Source of the DNA: Sequoia sempervirens | Taxonomy: Eukaryota; Streptophyta; Pinopsida; Cupressales; Cupressaceae | NCBI GenBank assembly: GCA_007258455.2 | Contig: VDFB02193867.1 | Location: 565,516,206-565,580,205, forward strand | Reading direction: 5' to 3' | Length of the DNA stretch: 64,000 bases | Shown here: piece after piece, positions 34,870 through 47,357 of the stretch | Layout of the letters: each line of letters begins with the position of its first letter | Numbering within the stretch: the stretch's first letter is position 1 | Translations under genes and position numbers: made by a program | The notes under the pieces: model-generated | What the model was told of the DNA's origin: nothing | The model's input: the letters and a program-made list of their open reading frames with translations, nothing else | Databases searched by the model: none

Positions 34870-35240
34870 GAAATGAAAACATGCGGGCAGTTCTAAGAAG
34901 GATCCGTTAGTGTGCACCTATGATAAAAAGTGGGTTTTGAGCTCTAATCAGGGACTCATTCACCCAAGAATGAATGGGTCCTTGTGTCCCTTTCTAAAAC
35001 TTCAAAAGCTGAAATATTGGCCCTCTGTCTGCACTCCGCTCCTGTACCTACAAATCTTCACTTCTGGGTCTGGATCTATAGTAAATCCACAAAAGAAAAT
35101 GTTTGTTTGTTTGTATGGGTGTTTTCCTTAGTCAAAACCAAAGTTTGGTAATTAAACCTTGATAAAAGATAAAGATCTGATAAATGATACTGCCATAACC
35201 CTCTCTCTCTTAGTACATTTTTACTTTGATGTTAAAATTA
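34870..35240 (-). repeat. Gypsy leader-like fragment
   Basis: It contains the hairpin-like motif GGGACTCATTCACCC...GGGTGAATGGGTCC type at 34951-34981 and, inverted, TTTGACTAAGG with GGTTTAATTACC near 35130-35155, as in leaders A, B and the one at 56900. It is therefore a minus-oriented leader remnant. Confidence 0.5.
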
Positions 35241-35999
35241 TGACTTATTATTTTAGGGTGAATAAATTAAAGACAAAATTATTATTTCATATCTTATTAA
35301 ATTTCCATTGAAAGTTTTTAATGGTTATTAAATATTTAAAGAAAAAAATGGATTGTTTCTTATAAATCATTTAACAATTTCAAGGATTCATTTGCTAAGA
35401 TTATTATGAATGTTCTTTTAGAATCCAAATTTTTATCAATGGTATTATGTTAAACAAATCAAATAAGTTAATCTAGTGTGTTAACTAGCAAGAGGTTAAA
35501 AAATAACTTAAGAGGATTATAATACATTAAAATTTTTCCAAAAGACTTTTGAACATTTATATAAAATATTAAGAAATCATGCATGCATGAAATTAGTAAC
35601 CCCTGAATTATAGGAATTCAAGAGGGAAATTGCACATGAAAAATCTCCTTTTTCATTCTATATAAGGAGGGATGACATGATACACATAGAAAGAGGTAAA
35701 ATGGGGCAAAGGGAAACTAAGGATATTTCATTGAAGACTGATAGAAGGGAATAATTAGGTGTCTATCGATCCACAAATGTTACTATTTATAGAGTAAATG
35801 AATTCACAGTTAGAAAATTATTTACTTATGAGATATAAAACAATAATCTATCTTTAGTACCTCTAATAATAGAAAATTTATGTGAATAGAATAACTCAAA
35901 TCTCTTTATACTCTAAAACAAGAATTTTTCTTAAACACAATTTTAAGTTTGACACTTGGTTTTTCAAGATTTAAAACTTTAAATTCATATTTTCTTTAG
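35241..35999. other. No gene recognised
   Basis: AT-rich; nothing identifiable apart from a TATATAAGGAGGG string near 35660. Confidence 0.35.
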
Positions 36000-37331
36000 T
36001 TCATACATTGGATGTCTTGTTCATAGTTGAAGGTTATTCCTATGAATGGTAGATCTAGACCTACATAAACACAAACAAACAACACAATGCTAGTCAATTA
36101 TACAAATCCAAACTAGCATTCCCCATGAGATTCATTTGAAACATAATGAACAAGAAATAAGGTAAAGAAATCAAGTAAAAGCAATCTAGATCCTATTCAA
36201 ATACTCAAACCCTCAATCCCATGGGGGAATTGGTACTATTTTGATGTGGAAAATAGCCCTTTCCCAATTCCTTGAAATCTTTGAAGATGATCAATGGTGA
36301 TCCTTGATTAAATTTGCAATAACCTAGCTATGGTGATAAAAAACTATGAAAACCTTGATGAACTTGGATGAATTTTCTCAAAACCTATAGATAATGACTT
36401 TGCATAAAGTTGTGGATGAAAATGCCTAAGATTGTGGATCCAAAATTAGTAAAAGAGCTCTCCATTTATAGGAAAGAAGTATGGAAGAATGAAGGGTATG
36501 AAGAATGTGGGATTAAACATGAACTAATAACCATGTGCCACTTGTCACCATGCTAGTGGAGAGAGGGTGGAGCACATTTTGATGAATGTTTAAATAAATG
36601 CTATTAGGTGGAGATTTGATATTTGAAATATGGCTTGTGGAGGGAGATGTGGAAGAGGATTTAATGCCACTTGGCTCAAGAAAAAGGAATTGTAAGAGGC
36701 TTTTAATGCCATGTTGGAGGGAAAGTCCTTTTAGGAGGGAGATTTCAAGGTGAGGGAATATTCTGGAACTTGATGCTATTTTGAATGAAAATAGAAGAAT
36801 TAATAAATCAATTAAATTGATTCACTTGCACAAGTTGCAAGATTTGGAGGATTTGATGGATTAGAGTTAGTGTTAATTAGGATTTAATTAACTTAGATGG
36901 AGATTAGTTTGATTTGACATTTTGACTTAGACTTTTGGATTTATTTAAATCAAAATGGGAGGAATATGAATATTAGACTTAATTAAATGAAGTTTGATTT
37001 AATTAATTAAAAGGGATGATGTTAGATTTAATGAAATAAAGGTTAATTTATTTAATTAAAGGAAGATTGTGATTTAATCAACTAAAGGGATTTATTTAAT
37101 TTAAAGAGGAAAATTAGGATTAATTAAACAAAATGATTTATTTAATTAAAAGAAGATAATGATTCAATCAAATAAAGTTGATTTATTTAGTTAAAAGATG
37201 AATTATGATGAATTTAATTAAATAAGGGTTATTCAATTAAATGGTTAGTCAAGAAGTGATTTAGGTAGAATTGATGTTAGTAAATAAGGATAAAGTGTGC
37301 GAGATCAATTAGTGTAATTTATGTGTCTACA
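36000..37331 (-). repeat. GA 3' LTR (left edge approximate)
   Basis: In element sense it starts TGTAGACACAT at 37331 and has dense TTAATTAAAT motifs. A CTATAAATGG TATA-like box lies near 36465 and GAATTGGGAAAGGGCTATTT near 36260; both are also in the GB LTR (54385 and 54540). Confidence 0.7.
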
Positions 37332-37349
37332 TTTTTCCCCTCTTTGAAG
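37332..37349 (-). promoter_or_regulatory. GA polypurine tract
   Basis: CTTCAAAGAGGGGAAAAA in element sense, identical in form to the tract of GB at 53703-53720, abutting the LTR. Confidence 0.8.
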
Positions 37350-37774
37350 CAATGTACCTGCTATGTTGGTTCAAAGAATAACATTGTTGCGATCAAAATT
37401 CAAAATTTTCTAACTTTTTCAAATGCCCCACTGCTGCCCTAGTGAAAGAATTATGTTGGTATACTGCCCCCTAGAGAGATCAAACAAAAATTTGGATTCT
37501 TAAGTGATTTCTTGAAAAAGGAGAACAAGCTACCCAATGGGTCTAGAAAGGCTCCAAGATGCTGAAAACATGCCAAAATGTGGAAAAAAGATGCAAAGCG
37601 AGCCTTAGTTGGGTAAAAATTGGGCCAGTGGCACAAAACCCTAGGTTGATGGCTAAAATGGGGCAAAACCCCTAATTTTTCAATCTTAAATAGCCCTCGA
37701 GGATTCACTTTCAATTCATTTGCACACTCAAGCCTTTATAATTTCTTATTTTTGAGCTTTGACCTTCTTGTGAG

Positions 37775-40047
37775 ATGGCACAAAGAGTGCTTCCCCAACA
37801 TATTTTCAAGCAAGTTCGAGTCTACTAGAGACCTCTAGGTGTAGGACCAGTGGTATGTTATCCTAACCTGACATTTAATTTTGATTTTTGTGCACATTTA
37901 TTACATTTTGAAGGGTTGCAAAGTCTAGCATCACTATATAGTGACACTAAAAGTGTTAAATCAATGACGCTAGGCCTCAAACTGTGCCACTATTGTGACT
38001 TGTGATGCCACATCCCAGTTTGGTTTTTAGGGTTCAAACTCTAAAGGGAAATGCCATTGCAAATGGAAATGTGGCACTTGAGCTAGGTGTTTAGGGTTTT
38101 TGGGTCAAACAGGCCCATAATCAAACAACAATGCAATGACTTACTTTGTAGTTTAGGGGGTTCTAGCATCACAGTTTGGAGTTTTCAAACAGTGATTCCT
38201 TTGCTGATAGTGACACCTTTGCTGTTTTGGTGTCAAAAACTTCAAATGGGATCCAGTCTTTTTATGAAACTTGAAATTGTGGCTTTATGGGTACAGGAGG
38301 ATAGAGAGCCTATGCATTCATGTGATCACCAACCCTCAGTGCTTAGCAGATTGAGAAGACTACATGAGTTGCTATAGGAGCACCTTGGTGTGATCAATCT
38401 ATGGTATGTTGCTTACACACCTTCCATCACGATTCACTTGGTGATGATGACCGTGTTAGCTAAGTGATGGCACAACGAGACATCATCCTTTCATCTTCCC
38501 ACTAGTCAGGCAACGATCACATTGGAGGATGTCTAGCAGATTTTGTGATTGCCCATCCATGGCAAGAGGGTGATATATGACATGGACACTAGCACAGATG
38601 CATGCTATGAAATCATGGGGATAGATGAGATTGTTTTTACCAAGGGATAAATCGATCTTGAGTATTATAGAGGTCAGGTTTCGACTTTCTGAATGATTGT
38701 TGTGGCCATCATATCAAGACTTGTAGCTCCAGATCGATAGGGCTGATATTTCAGTCGAGGATGGGGTCCCGCTTGGGAGCGGATGTTGTTCTAGAGGTTC
38801 TTTTTTGCTTGGGGACCAATGATGCTAGCCTCATTATATCATGATTTGCATGAGTTCGCCTATTGTGATAGCAGAGAGATCAGTGTCGGGGTCACACTAT
38901 TGTACATTTGGGACTGGAAGCACATTGTTGTGCTCCGTCTATGATTTATAGTGGTCAACGTTGAGCTTGATGACCCAAAATTTTGGTGGTACAGGTGTGG
39001 CCTTACATTCATTCACACAGGATAGCTTGGCCTTCCTCACTTGCGGAGGGTTATTGATGAGATGACATCATTTACTTGGAGACCTTGGCTATAGATGTCA
39101 GCTTGGTATGATGATGTACAACAGTTATTCTATGAAAGGTGGGATCGACTCATGCAGGGACGTGAGCATATGATGATCGAGTGCTATCTACCTGACTGAG
39201 TAGCTAGATAATTTTGGGATGTCTAGGATAGGTCGGATGATCAATACATGGCCATCTTTGCTTAGACTACATGGGATCAGATGATCCCAACAACAGATGT
39301 AGTGGATTCCTTTAGACAACTAGTAGCTAGGCCATGGGCCTATTATTAGGGATAGGAAGATCTAAGCACTACATGTTCCTACAATGATTGGTTCAAGCCT
39401 CCAATTCGATTGATAGTTCCAGGAGTAGTACTTCCTAGGAGACTCTGGGGTAGGGAAATGAGGAGGGGACAGGTACTTGTGGGAGGAGGAGGACCACCTC
39501 CACACTAGCTTGAGCAACATCAGGATCGAAGGGGATAGGGAGATTAGTAGAGAGATGCTCCCAAAGATCAGCAGCCACCTCAGAGGGACCAACAACCACC
39601 TCAAAGGGATCAGGTGCCACTACGTCCACCTCTGCCACCTTAGCCCAATTAGAGAGATGCATTGATTCAATAGCTTTAGGATCAAGTGCAAACACTTATG
39701 ATAGAGAGGGACCAGGCCAGACAGCAGGTCCATCCCCTCACCACTAAGTGAGATTAGGAGAGGCAGCAACAATAGACTACAGAGTTGCAGCTGGCACAGG
39801 AGGTCAAGAGGCGCCAATAGTTAGAGATCATGATAGCTGCAACACACGGCATGACAGTCCTTGTGCGTATGTACCGCAAGGTCGTGTGGGAGGCTGAGTA
39901 TTATTGACAACACTATCGATAGGTGGTTCCTTTTGTGGCTTAGGTGCTAGAGTTTTCTCAGCAGATAGGGTATAGGTAAGAAAATGACAAAGCTAAGAGT
40001 TAGGCAGGTGAGGGGAGTAGCCACTAGGGCTAGCTCACACAGTTTTG
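37775..40047 (+). pseudogene. Plant mobile domain (PMD) ORF, antisense to GA
   Basis: From ATG 37775 (MAQRVLPQHIFKQVRVY) one reading phase can be followed for about 750 codons. PMD hallmarks: VLSRLRRLHELL, HNETSSFHLPTSQATITLED, FFAWGPMMLASLYHDLHEF, SVGVTLLYIWDWKHIVVLR, TSFTWRPW and MMIECYLPD.VAR.FW. A Gln/Pro-rich tail (QPPQRDQQPP-like) ends near 40047. PMD proteins occur as host silencing factors and as passengers of Mutator-like and gypsy elements. By hand count about 40 in-phase stops (27 TAG, 9 TGA, 4 TAA) and no net indel. The host element reads on the other strand; GB lacks the segment. Confidence 0.75.
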
Positions 40048-42309
40048 ATTGATGACACTTGATTCTTTCTTTAGATCCATGAGCTCCATTATTTATAGCC
40101 CCGTGGGAATTGTATACATTTGATTGATACGTATACACATTTGATCACGATTTTGTACCATAACAGTTACATTATTTTGATATATATGATATGATCAATT
40201 CATTATATGATGTGTCCTATTTTATTTATGCACTATGGATGGATGTATTTACTTTTCTATATGCAATGTGACTATATGTGATGTGACTCTATATCATGTG
40301 ATGCAATGTATGAATATGCAGATGTTTATGGATGTCATGGATACATTTCTTTTCCAGTATCTTTTCTATGAACTTTTATGATGATGATGTATGGATGGTA
40401 TGGATGTAAATGTTACGATATGCAAATGATTTTAAAAGGATTAGACTAATAGATCTATATTATGTGCCTAATGGATGATATTATATGTTATGATCATGGG
40501 ATGTATGAGATATTATGACATGCTTTTTTTATTTTTTAGTATCATTTTCATGTATGACATGGTGATGCAATGTATATGTATGCATGATGCAAGAATGTGA
40601 TGCTTTAATGATGATAATATGATGATGCTTATATGATTATGCAATGGATGATATGATGATGCATATATGGATAAAATGATGATGTTTATATGATTATGCA
40701 ATGGATGCAAATGTATGGTTTATGAAATGCTTAGAATAACCAATCTATATTATTCAATGATGAAATGCAATGCATGTAAGATGATCATTGTTTTCTACAT
40801 GATATGATATGATATGATATGAATATTATGCAACATGTTGATGGTTTGTGGATGCAAGATGGATGCATTGGTGATGTTTTTGATTTAACTATCATGGTAC
40901 CATGTTAGCATAGAGAGAAGAAAGAAGAAATAAGATGAAGACAAGAGGATCCAACAATTCCATGATCTACGAGACTTTATTAGAGATGACGATGATGCAA
41001 TGCTTATCAGGAATTGGGATTTTAAAAGGGATACTTACCTTATGTTTGATAACACACATAGGCACGATGCATCAAGGTATATAGAACTAGGATGGCGTTG
41101 TACCTAGTGTGATGGACTTTGATTTGACAATCAGATAAGAGTACTCATGTTCACACCTGACATATGTAACCTTTTTTAAAATATAGTTCAGATATTCCAA
41201 ACATCTTGGATATGATGTTATCAGATGATTTTGGGATTGATTGGATGATGAGCTATTAATACCAAGAGTTGACCAACTTGTTTACTTATTGACCTAGACT
41301 TCAGGCCCTGATGTTTTGAGTTTTCACTTTTGATTTGCTAGACTTGTTTCCTATTGTCTCACCAAAGGTTGAGGATGATGATTGTTTATTATGAGTGAAT
41401 GTTTATTGTGGGTGAAAGTGAGATGAGACAGATGGATTTTTCAAATATTTGGATGTTTTTTGATGTTTTGAAATATTTTGAGGATGTTTTTGTGTTTTCT
41501 AAGATTTTGACCAAGAACCTAAAATGAAAAACTATCCTAGGGGTCTTGAGGGATGATCAAATATTAGCCTTTCCTACATTATACATGTAGATACCACGTA
41601 GTTTGACTAACACAAACTTGATTATTGATGAGATACAAACATGTGGATTGTTAGTTTTTTATGATGGACTCCTAAAGGACTGACCTAAGTGTCTCGGGGG
41701 ATGATCAAAGATCAACCTTGCCTATGTTTAGAGCTCAAAGATGATGTAGTTCAACAAGACGACTCTTTTTTTTTTTCTTATTGACCTTTTGACTTGTTTT
41801 GGGATTTTGATATGTTTTGAATGTTTTTGGATTTTTTTAATTTTATGATGTTTTTGGATTTTCTGATTTTAAGGAAGACTACAAGAATATACATGAATCC
41901 CATCCGATGTAGGTATAAGAACATGCCCCTAGTGTGATGCAATAGACTACTTTGATATAGGTAGGAAAAACTAACCTCAAGAACGGGTCGAGTAGTACTT
42001 GGAGGGATCATGATATGAACACATTATCAAGCTATGATGCAGATGGGGATGGGTAGTGGACGAAGATAGATAGATGATGGAAGTGTGATGGATGGATGAT
42101 GTAGAACAAGTTGTAGAGATCATGGTGGATGGAGAGTGATTACTTACACAAGGTGCCTATTTACTAGGTTTTCACCAAGGTACTTACCCAAAGCACAACC
42201 AAAGTGGTTTTCACTAAAGGATGATTTTTTTCTCTTTACTATTTTCAATCATTTTTTGATTTTTTTTTTTTGTATTTTTTGAAGTTTTTATATTTTTGGA
42301 TTTATACCT
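40048..42309 (-). other. GA 3' region, ATG-rich low complexity
   Basis: Non-coding. 40130-40870 is a low-complexity run of GATGAT/ATATGATG words, including four tandem ATGAT-type units near 40798. Inverted, 40430-42250 is collinear with 51100-53480 of GB (AGCATTGCATC words, CGTTGTACCTAGTG, TCTTATCTGATTG). A TTGATTTTTTTTTTTTG run lies near 42257. Confidence 0.7.
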
Positions 42310-43600
42310 TGCAAGTTTAGGCATAAATTTTTTTGAGATGGGAGATATTCATGGGCTCCTATAGAGGTTCACCTTCAAGTGTTGATAACTAAAATTCCCC
42401 TGAATTACAGCTCGATGTGATGATGAAGCATCCCAACCAATTGGGTTCAAACTTTCCCTTGCTATCTGGATTTGGAACATTCTTCTGATTCTCCTTTAGC
42501 ACAATATCTCTGACTTGAAAGGTCTGACTCCTGATCTTCTTGTTGTAGCTTTTCTTGAGATGGTTCTGGTAGACTTACAAATGGTTTAGGGCATCCATGC
42601 GCCACTCATCTAGTAATTCCATCTTGTTCAATCTTGATACCTAATATTCTTTGTCTGTGATGAGATTATCAGGAATGGGAGCTCGATCTCAATGGGGAGG
42701 ATGGATTATGATCCATAGACTAGGGAGAAAGGGGTTGCACCTATTGGCATGTAGATACTTGTTCAGTAGGCCCATAAGGCGAGATTTAGCTATAGGTGCT
42801 AGTCATGACCAACATCATTGACTATTTTCTTGAGGATTTTTAAGATGGTTTTATTCATAGCCCCAGCTTGGCCCTTTCCTTGGGGGTAGTATGGAGTGGA
42901 AAAGTGATGTTGGATATTGAACTTTTCGCATAGGTCTCGAACATCCTAGTTTTTGAAAGGTGTCTCGTTATCTGAGATAATGGCTTGAGGGACACCATAG
43001 TGGAAAATTAGGTAGTTCATGATGAACTTGGATATCTGATTTCTTGTAATATAGGTCATGGGAATGGATTCTACCCACTTGATGAAGTACTCTGTGGTGG
43101 TGATGATGAACTTATGTCCACTAGATGAGGTGGGGGTGATTTTTCTGATGAGATTGAGCCCCCATTGTGAAAAGGGCCAAGGTGTTATGATCGGGTGGAG
43201 CTCCTGAGCTGGTGCATAGATGAGATCCCCATACTATTGACATTGCAAACACCTTCAGACATAGTCGTGAGCCTCCCTTTCCATTGTAGGCCAAAAGTAC
43301 CCAGTCCTTAGCAGTTTCTTAGCCAAGGTCATACCACTCGAATGTGACCCACAAATTCCATTGTGTACCTCGGTTAAAGCAGTCAAAGCTTCCTCAACAT
43401 TAAGGAATCATAAAAGGGTTCCTTCAATGCTCCTATGGTATAGGGTGTCTCCTAAGATAACAAAGTGAGATGACTTCTTAACAAATGTTCTTTTAAGGTT
43501 TAGAGTGATATCAACGGGGAGGACTCCTATTCTTAGGTAGGTATATATACCATGATACCAGGGATCACCAAGACCAAGGATTTCACACACAAATTTAGAT
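42310..43600 (-). pseudogene. GA integrase
   Basis: Element sense: LGDTLYHRSIEGTLL and CLQCQ.YGDLIYAPAQE (zinc region), PWPFSQWGLNLIRK, YGVPQAIISDNETPFKN, STPYYPQGKGQAGAMNKTIL, then a C-terminal part SQTFQVRDIVLKENQKNVPN and EPMNISHLKKIYA. The catalytic D-D-E reads N-D-G: the first Asp is Asn and the Glu is Gly, so strand transfer would be lost even without the stops near 42900 and 43250. Confidence 0.8.
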
Positions 43601-43647
43601 TATGGTACCTCAAAAGTTGGTATGAGAAGATGCTCTACAAGGAATTC

Positions 43648-44142
43648 CTACTTTGGGACATTGTGTGGGATATCCAATAGTGATCCAATTGTTTCCATAG
43701 CATCTGTTGCTCTGTTATTTTCCCTGGGCAGCTGCTCAAATGTGATATCAATGAAGGAATATTTAAAACTTTCCACCAATTTCTTGTATGGGGTCAACTT
43801 TTCATCCTTTGTTTGGTACTCGTTATTTACCTGATTGATTATGAGTTGTGAGTCTCCATAGACCTTGAGTGCCATGATCTGCCACTGTACTCCAATTCTC
43901 ATCCCTATGACAAAAGCCTCATATTCTACAATGTTATTTGTGTAAGGGAATGACAGCTTATATGATTTTGGTATTCGATCCCCTTGTGGAGTGATGAAGA
44001 AGATCCCTGCTCCTGACCCGTGTTGTGTATAGGATCCATCAAAGTACATTTTCCAATGATCTGCCACACTTAGGTTAAAGATGGACTCATTAGGGAACTC
44101 TAATACAAGAAGATTCTCTAAATATATCAATGCTTCTACCAA
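43648..44142 (-). CDS. GA archaeal-type RNase H
   Basis: An open 164-codon stretch with KMYFDGSYTQHGSGAGIFFI, NIVEYEAFVIGMRIGVQWQI, LKVYGDSQLIINQVNNEYQT and PRENNRATDAM. These are the D, E, D and D catalytic blocks of the second RNase H that marks Tat-type gypsy elements. It degrades RNA in RNA:DNA hybrids. This is the best preserved domain of GA and is part of the pol frame, not a separate gene. Confidence 0.85.
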   Translation of the reverse strand: MVEALIYLENLLVLEFPNESIFNLSVADHWKMYFDGSYTQHGSGAGIFFITPQGDRIPKSYKLSFPYTNNIVEYEAFVIGMRIGVQWQIMALKVYGDSQLIINQVNNEYQTKDEKLTPYKKLVESFKYSFIDITFEQLPRENNRATDAMETIGSLLDIPHNVPK

Positions 44143-44175
44143 TTGATCTATAATTTCTTGTCCTTTAAAGGCCTT

Positions 44176-45440
44176 TTATTCTACATACTCGATGTCATGC
44201 TCTATCAGGATCATAACCCATTTAGTTGTTCTTCCTGTAAGCATTGCTTTAGAAAATAGATACTTGAGAGGGTCTATCTTTGCAATGAGTTTTATTTGAT
44301 GTGCTAGCATATAATGTCTGAATTTTTGTGTGGTGAACACAACTACTAAGAAAGCCTTCTCAATGGATGTGTAATTCAGCTCATGTCCTTCCATGGTTCT
44401 GTTCATGTAGTAAATAGCTCTCTTTCCCATTTTCATCATGTTGTGCCAAGAGAGTGCCAAGAGCTGCTATCGTTGTTGATATATATAGTATCAAGGGCCT
44501 TCCTAGAATTGGTGGCATGAGAACTAGTGGTGTAAGTACTCCTTGATTTTGTTGAATGCTTGATCACATTTCTTGTCCCATTTGTATGCTACCCCCTTGT
44601 GGAGTAGATGAGAATATGGGATAGCCTTGTCTGCTAGTTATACTATGAATCGATGGATGGACTGGAGTCTTCCTTGCAAACCCCTTAGTTGTTTCAATTT
44701 TTTTGTTGCCTCCATCTCAAGGATTGCTTTGAATTTGGTGAGATCTATCTTGATTCCTCTCATAGACATAATGCACTCGAGGATCTTTCCCGACTATACT
44801 CTGAAGACACACATTTTTGGATTGAGTCTGGCCTTGTATTCCTCTAGCCTATCAAAGATGGAGCTTAATGTTGATATTTAATCACGACGTTTCTTTGATT
44901 TAGCCAATATATCATCCACATAGTTTTCCACATTTTTTTGAATCATGTCATGAAATATTAGTGTCATGGTGCTTTGATAGGTAGCTCCTATGCTTTTCAG
45001 CCTAATGGCATCATATTCCAGTAATATGTCCCCCACGGACAAGAGAAAATCATTTTGTGTTGGTCATCCTTAGCTATCATGATCTGATTGTACCCTGAGA
45101 ATCCATCCATTAACCATAACATTTCATGTCTCATTTTCATATCCATAATCATGTCAATGTTTGGGAGAGGGAAATCATCCTTAGAACATGTTTTGTTCAA
45201 ATCTCTGAAATCTGCGTAGATGCAAATGCCCCCAATGGGCTTTGAAATAGGTACAAGGTTTGAAACCCACTCTGGATAATCAATCAGCCATATGAAACCA
45301 ACATCTAGGAGATTTTGTAATTCCATTTTGATCAATGATGCTATACGGGGATGCATTTTTCTTATCTTTTGCCTCATTGGCTTTACTTCAGGATAGATAG
45401 CTAGATGGTGAACCACAAATTCTAGATCAAGCCTAGGCAT
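44176..45440 (-). pseudogene. GA reverse transcriptase and first RNase H
   Basis: 44997-45440 gives PRLDLEFVVHHLAIYPEVKP, MELQNLLDVGFIWLIDYPEW, ICIYADFRDLNKTCSKDDFP and MDGFSGYNQIMIAKDDQHKM. In another frame YVDDILAKSKK lies at 44911-44922 and upward. 44176-44460 gives the connection/RNase H part (RAIYYMNRTMEGHELNYTSI, EKAFLVVVFTTQKFRHYMLA). At least one frameshift lies near 44997 and stops near 44640 and 44880. Confidence 0.85.
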
Positions 45441-46784
45441 ATCGGCATAGGTCTATGAAAATTTTATCTTTTTTTATTTTAGAAATGCAGCTAGGAGTTC
45501 TTGTTCTTTTATCAAGAGTGATTTTGCATAGAAGGTTATGTGCGGCATTTCTTATGTTGCCAGGTTGATTGGATTGCACTTTTCTGCTAAAACTACTGAC
45601 TTCTCCAGATGAATAGAACTAAGAGGAAGATTGAATCCCTCATCCTCTGACACCTCAGAGAGGTTTTCACCATTGGATGCATCCTTTATTTTTACTATTT
45701 TTGGGTTAGAGAGTGCCACAGTATGGTTTTCATTCGAAGACCTAGAGATTATTCTCATATTTTCACTTTTGTGACTAGGGGATTCAATCATTTCCCCATA
45801 ATAGGAATGTGTGTCTAGTATGATGTCAAACCCAGCTTTGTGATCTTTGTATGGTATAGTATCCCATAATCCCATGAATTCTGAGAGTGCCTCATTATTT
45901 TTGAATCTATCCAAAATTGGTGGTCCTCATTGGTTGTAATCAATGAGTTGGGGATAGACTAAGTTTATCTCATGGGTTTGATTGGTTGACTCAAAAGATA
46001 GGGTACTAATCATGAGAAGGGAGGAATCCTTGAATAGCACTGGTAAGTCAGTTAGGGGATCCTCCTCATTGCATACATCGGTTATGTCAAAGGTAAATTT
46101 ATCTATGACTCAACCTGTGGATAATGGTAACTGAAGGGTATATGTTGATAACTGGGGGGGAGTTTTGACCTTTCTAACTGAGGTTTCTCTACCAAGTAGG
46201 GTTACCTTTGGATGGGTACAACCAAGGCCAAGATTTCTTATAATCTTCTCAACAACAAGGGGTTCTAACAATCCATTACCATTCTTCCCAAGTTTCTTGT
46301 TCTTGTTGTAATCCATGATAAGCACCATTTGTAGTCCTTTTCTACTGTCATCCATGGGAAGATCAAGAATGGGCTTTTCATCTTGGTATAGGAGACTGGA
46401 TATGTCCTTTTTATCCACCACTTCCTGACTTAGATCTCCCCAGCATCTGAATCTAGAGGGGTCTACTTTGAAGGTTTGGGATGATGTTTCAGCTAGTTAG
46501 GGTTGCCCTTGAGACCTAGGAGATTGAGGTAACTCTCCTATTATGAAAGAACTTTTCTTCATCTTGTAATCTCCACACCCATTGTCTTTGATAATGACTT
46601 TGATTTTAGAGATATCAAGAATGGCAGGTGTCTTTTTCTCAGAAGTGGAGGCCAAGGTAGTTGGATCTACATATGGATTTGTAGGGCCTTCATCATTCTT
46701 TGGGACTTGAGGGATTTTGTAGTACTTTTCTTCTAGATTCTTGCAATAATAAAAGGGCTCGGGATCACCGTGGACTGTGACCTC
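45441..46784 (-). pseudogene. GA protease-RT linker with G-patch-like motif
   Basis: Open pieces 45552-45914 and 46110-46421 are acidic and low in known motifs. The latter contains MDYNKNKKLGKNGNGLLEP, which resembles the GKGLGKNGQG part of retroelement G-patches. This matches the G-patch ORF at 23636-23842. Stops between the pieces. Confidence 0.6.
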
Positions 46785-47357
46785 TTAATTTTGATATGGG
46801 AATTTGATGCACTGATGGAAGGTGGATGCAACAACTTGCATCCCATGGATCCATGGACGACCTAGGAGAATATTATAAGGTAGATCAAGGTCAAGGACCT
46901 GGCATGTGGTTTCCATGATGGTTGGCCCTACTTGAATAGGGAGTTGAATAGTGCCTTGAGACACTCTTTCCTGATCACCATATGCTCTAATTGTGATACC
47001 CTTACCTTTTTCAATGGAATCCTCTAAGAATCCCAATTTTTTTTTTAGCTTGAGTGAACAGATATTTAGACTTGCACCCCCATCTACCAAGACCCTTTTG
47101 ATTTTATTTTTATGAACCAAGACTTCAAGATGGAGTGCACGATTATGAGAAGGTTGGGTGGGGAAGTCTTGATTAGAAAACATTAGGAGATGTGGGGTGG
47201 TGATGTGTCTGACCATAGCTTGGAATTGGTCAACATCAAAATCCACAAAGATGGTGGATGAAGCCAAGGCTTCCTCTAGGATTTTTCTATGTGAGAGAGA
47301 GATCTTTAGTAACTCCATGATGGATATTTGAGTGGGGGTTGTTTTTAGTTGGTCCAA
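46785..47357 (-). pseudogene. GA aspartic protease
   Basis: Contains KRVLVDGGASLNICSLKLKK (catalytic D-G-G-A), then VSQGTIQLPIQVGPTIMETT and DLPYNILLGRPWIHGMQVVA, the flap-to-C-terminal blocks of Tat-type proteases. The active-site Asp is present. It is preceded by IEFHKILEEALASSTIFVD-like sequence typical of the gag-protease junction. Confidence 0.8.

Noticed and set aside
37775..40047. PMD ORF as a functional host gene
   Set aside because: About 40 in-phase stops, no introns, and it lies between pol and LTR of a gypsy element.
43648..44142. Open 164-codon RNase H stretch as an independent gene
   Set aside because: It is collinear with the GA pol order and lacks its own context; it is a surviving piece of the polyprotein.
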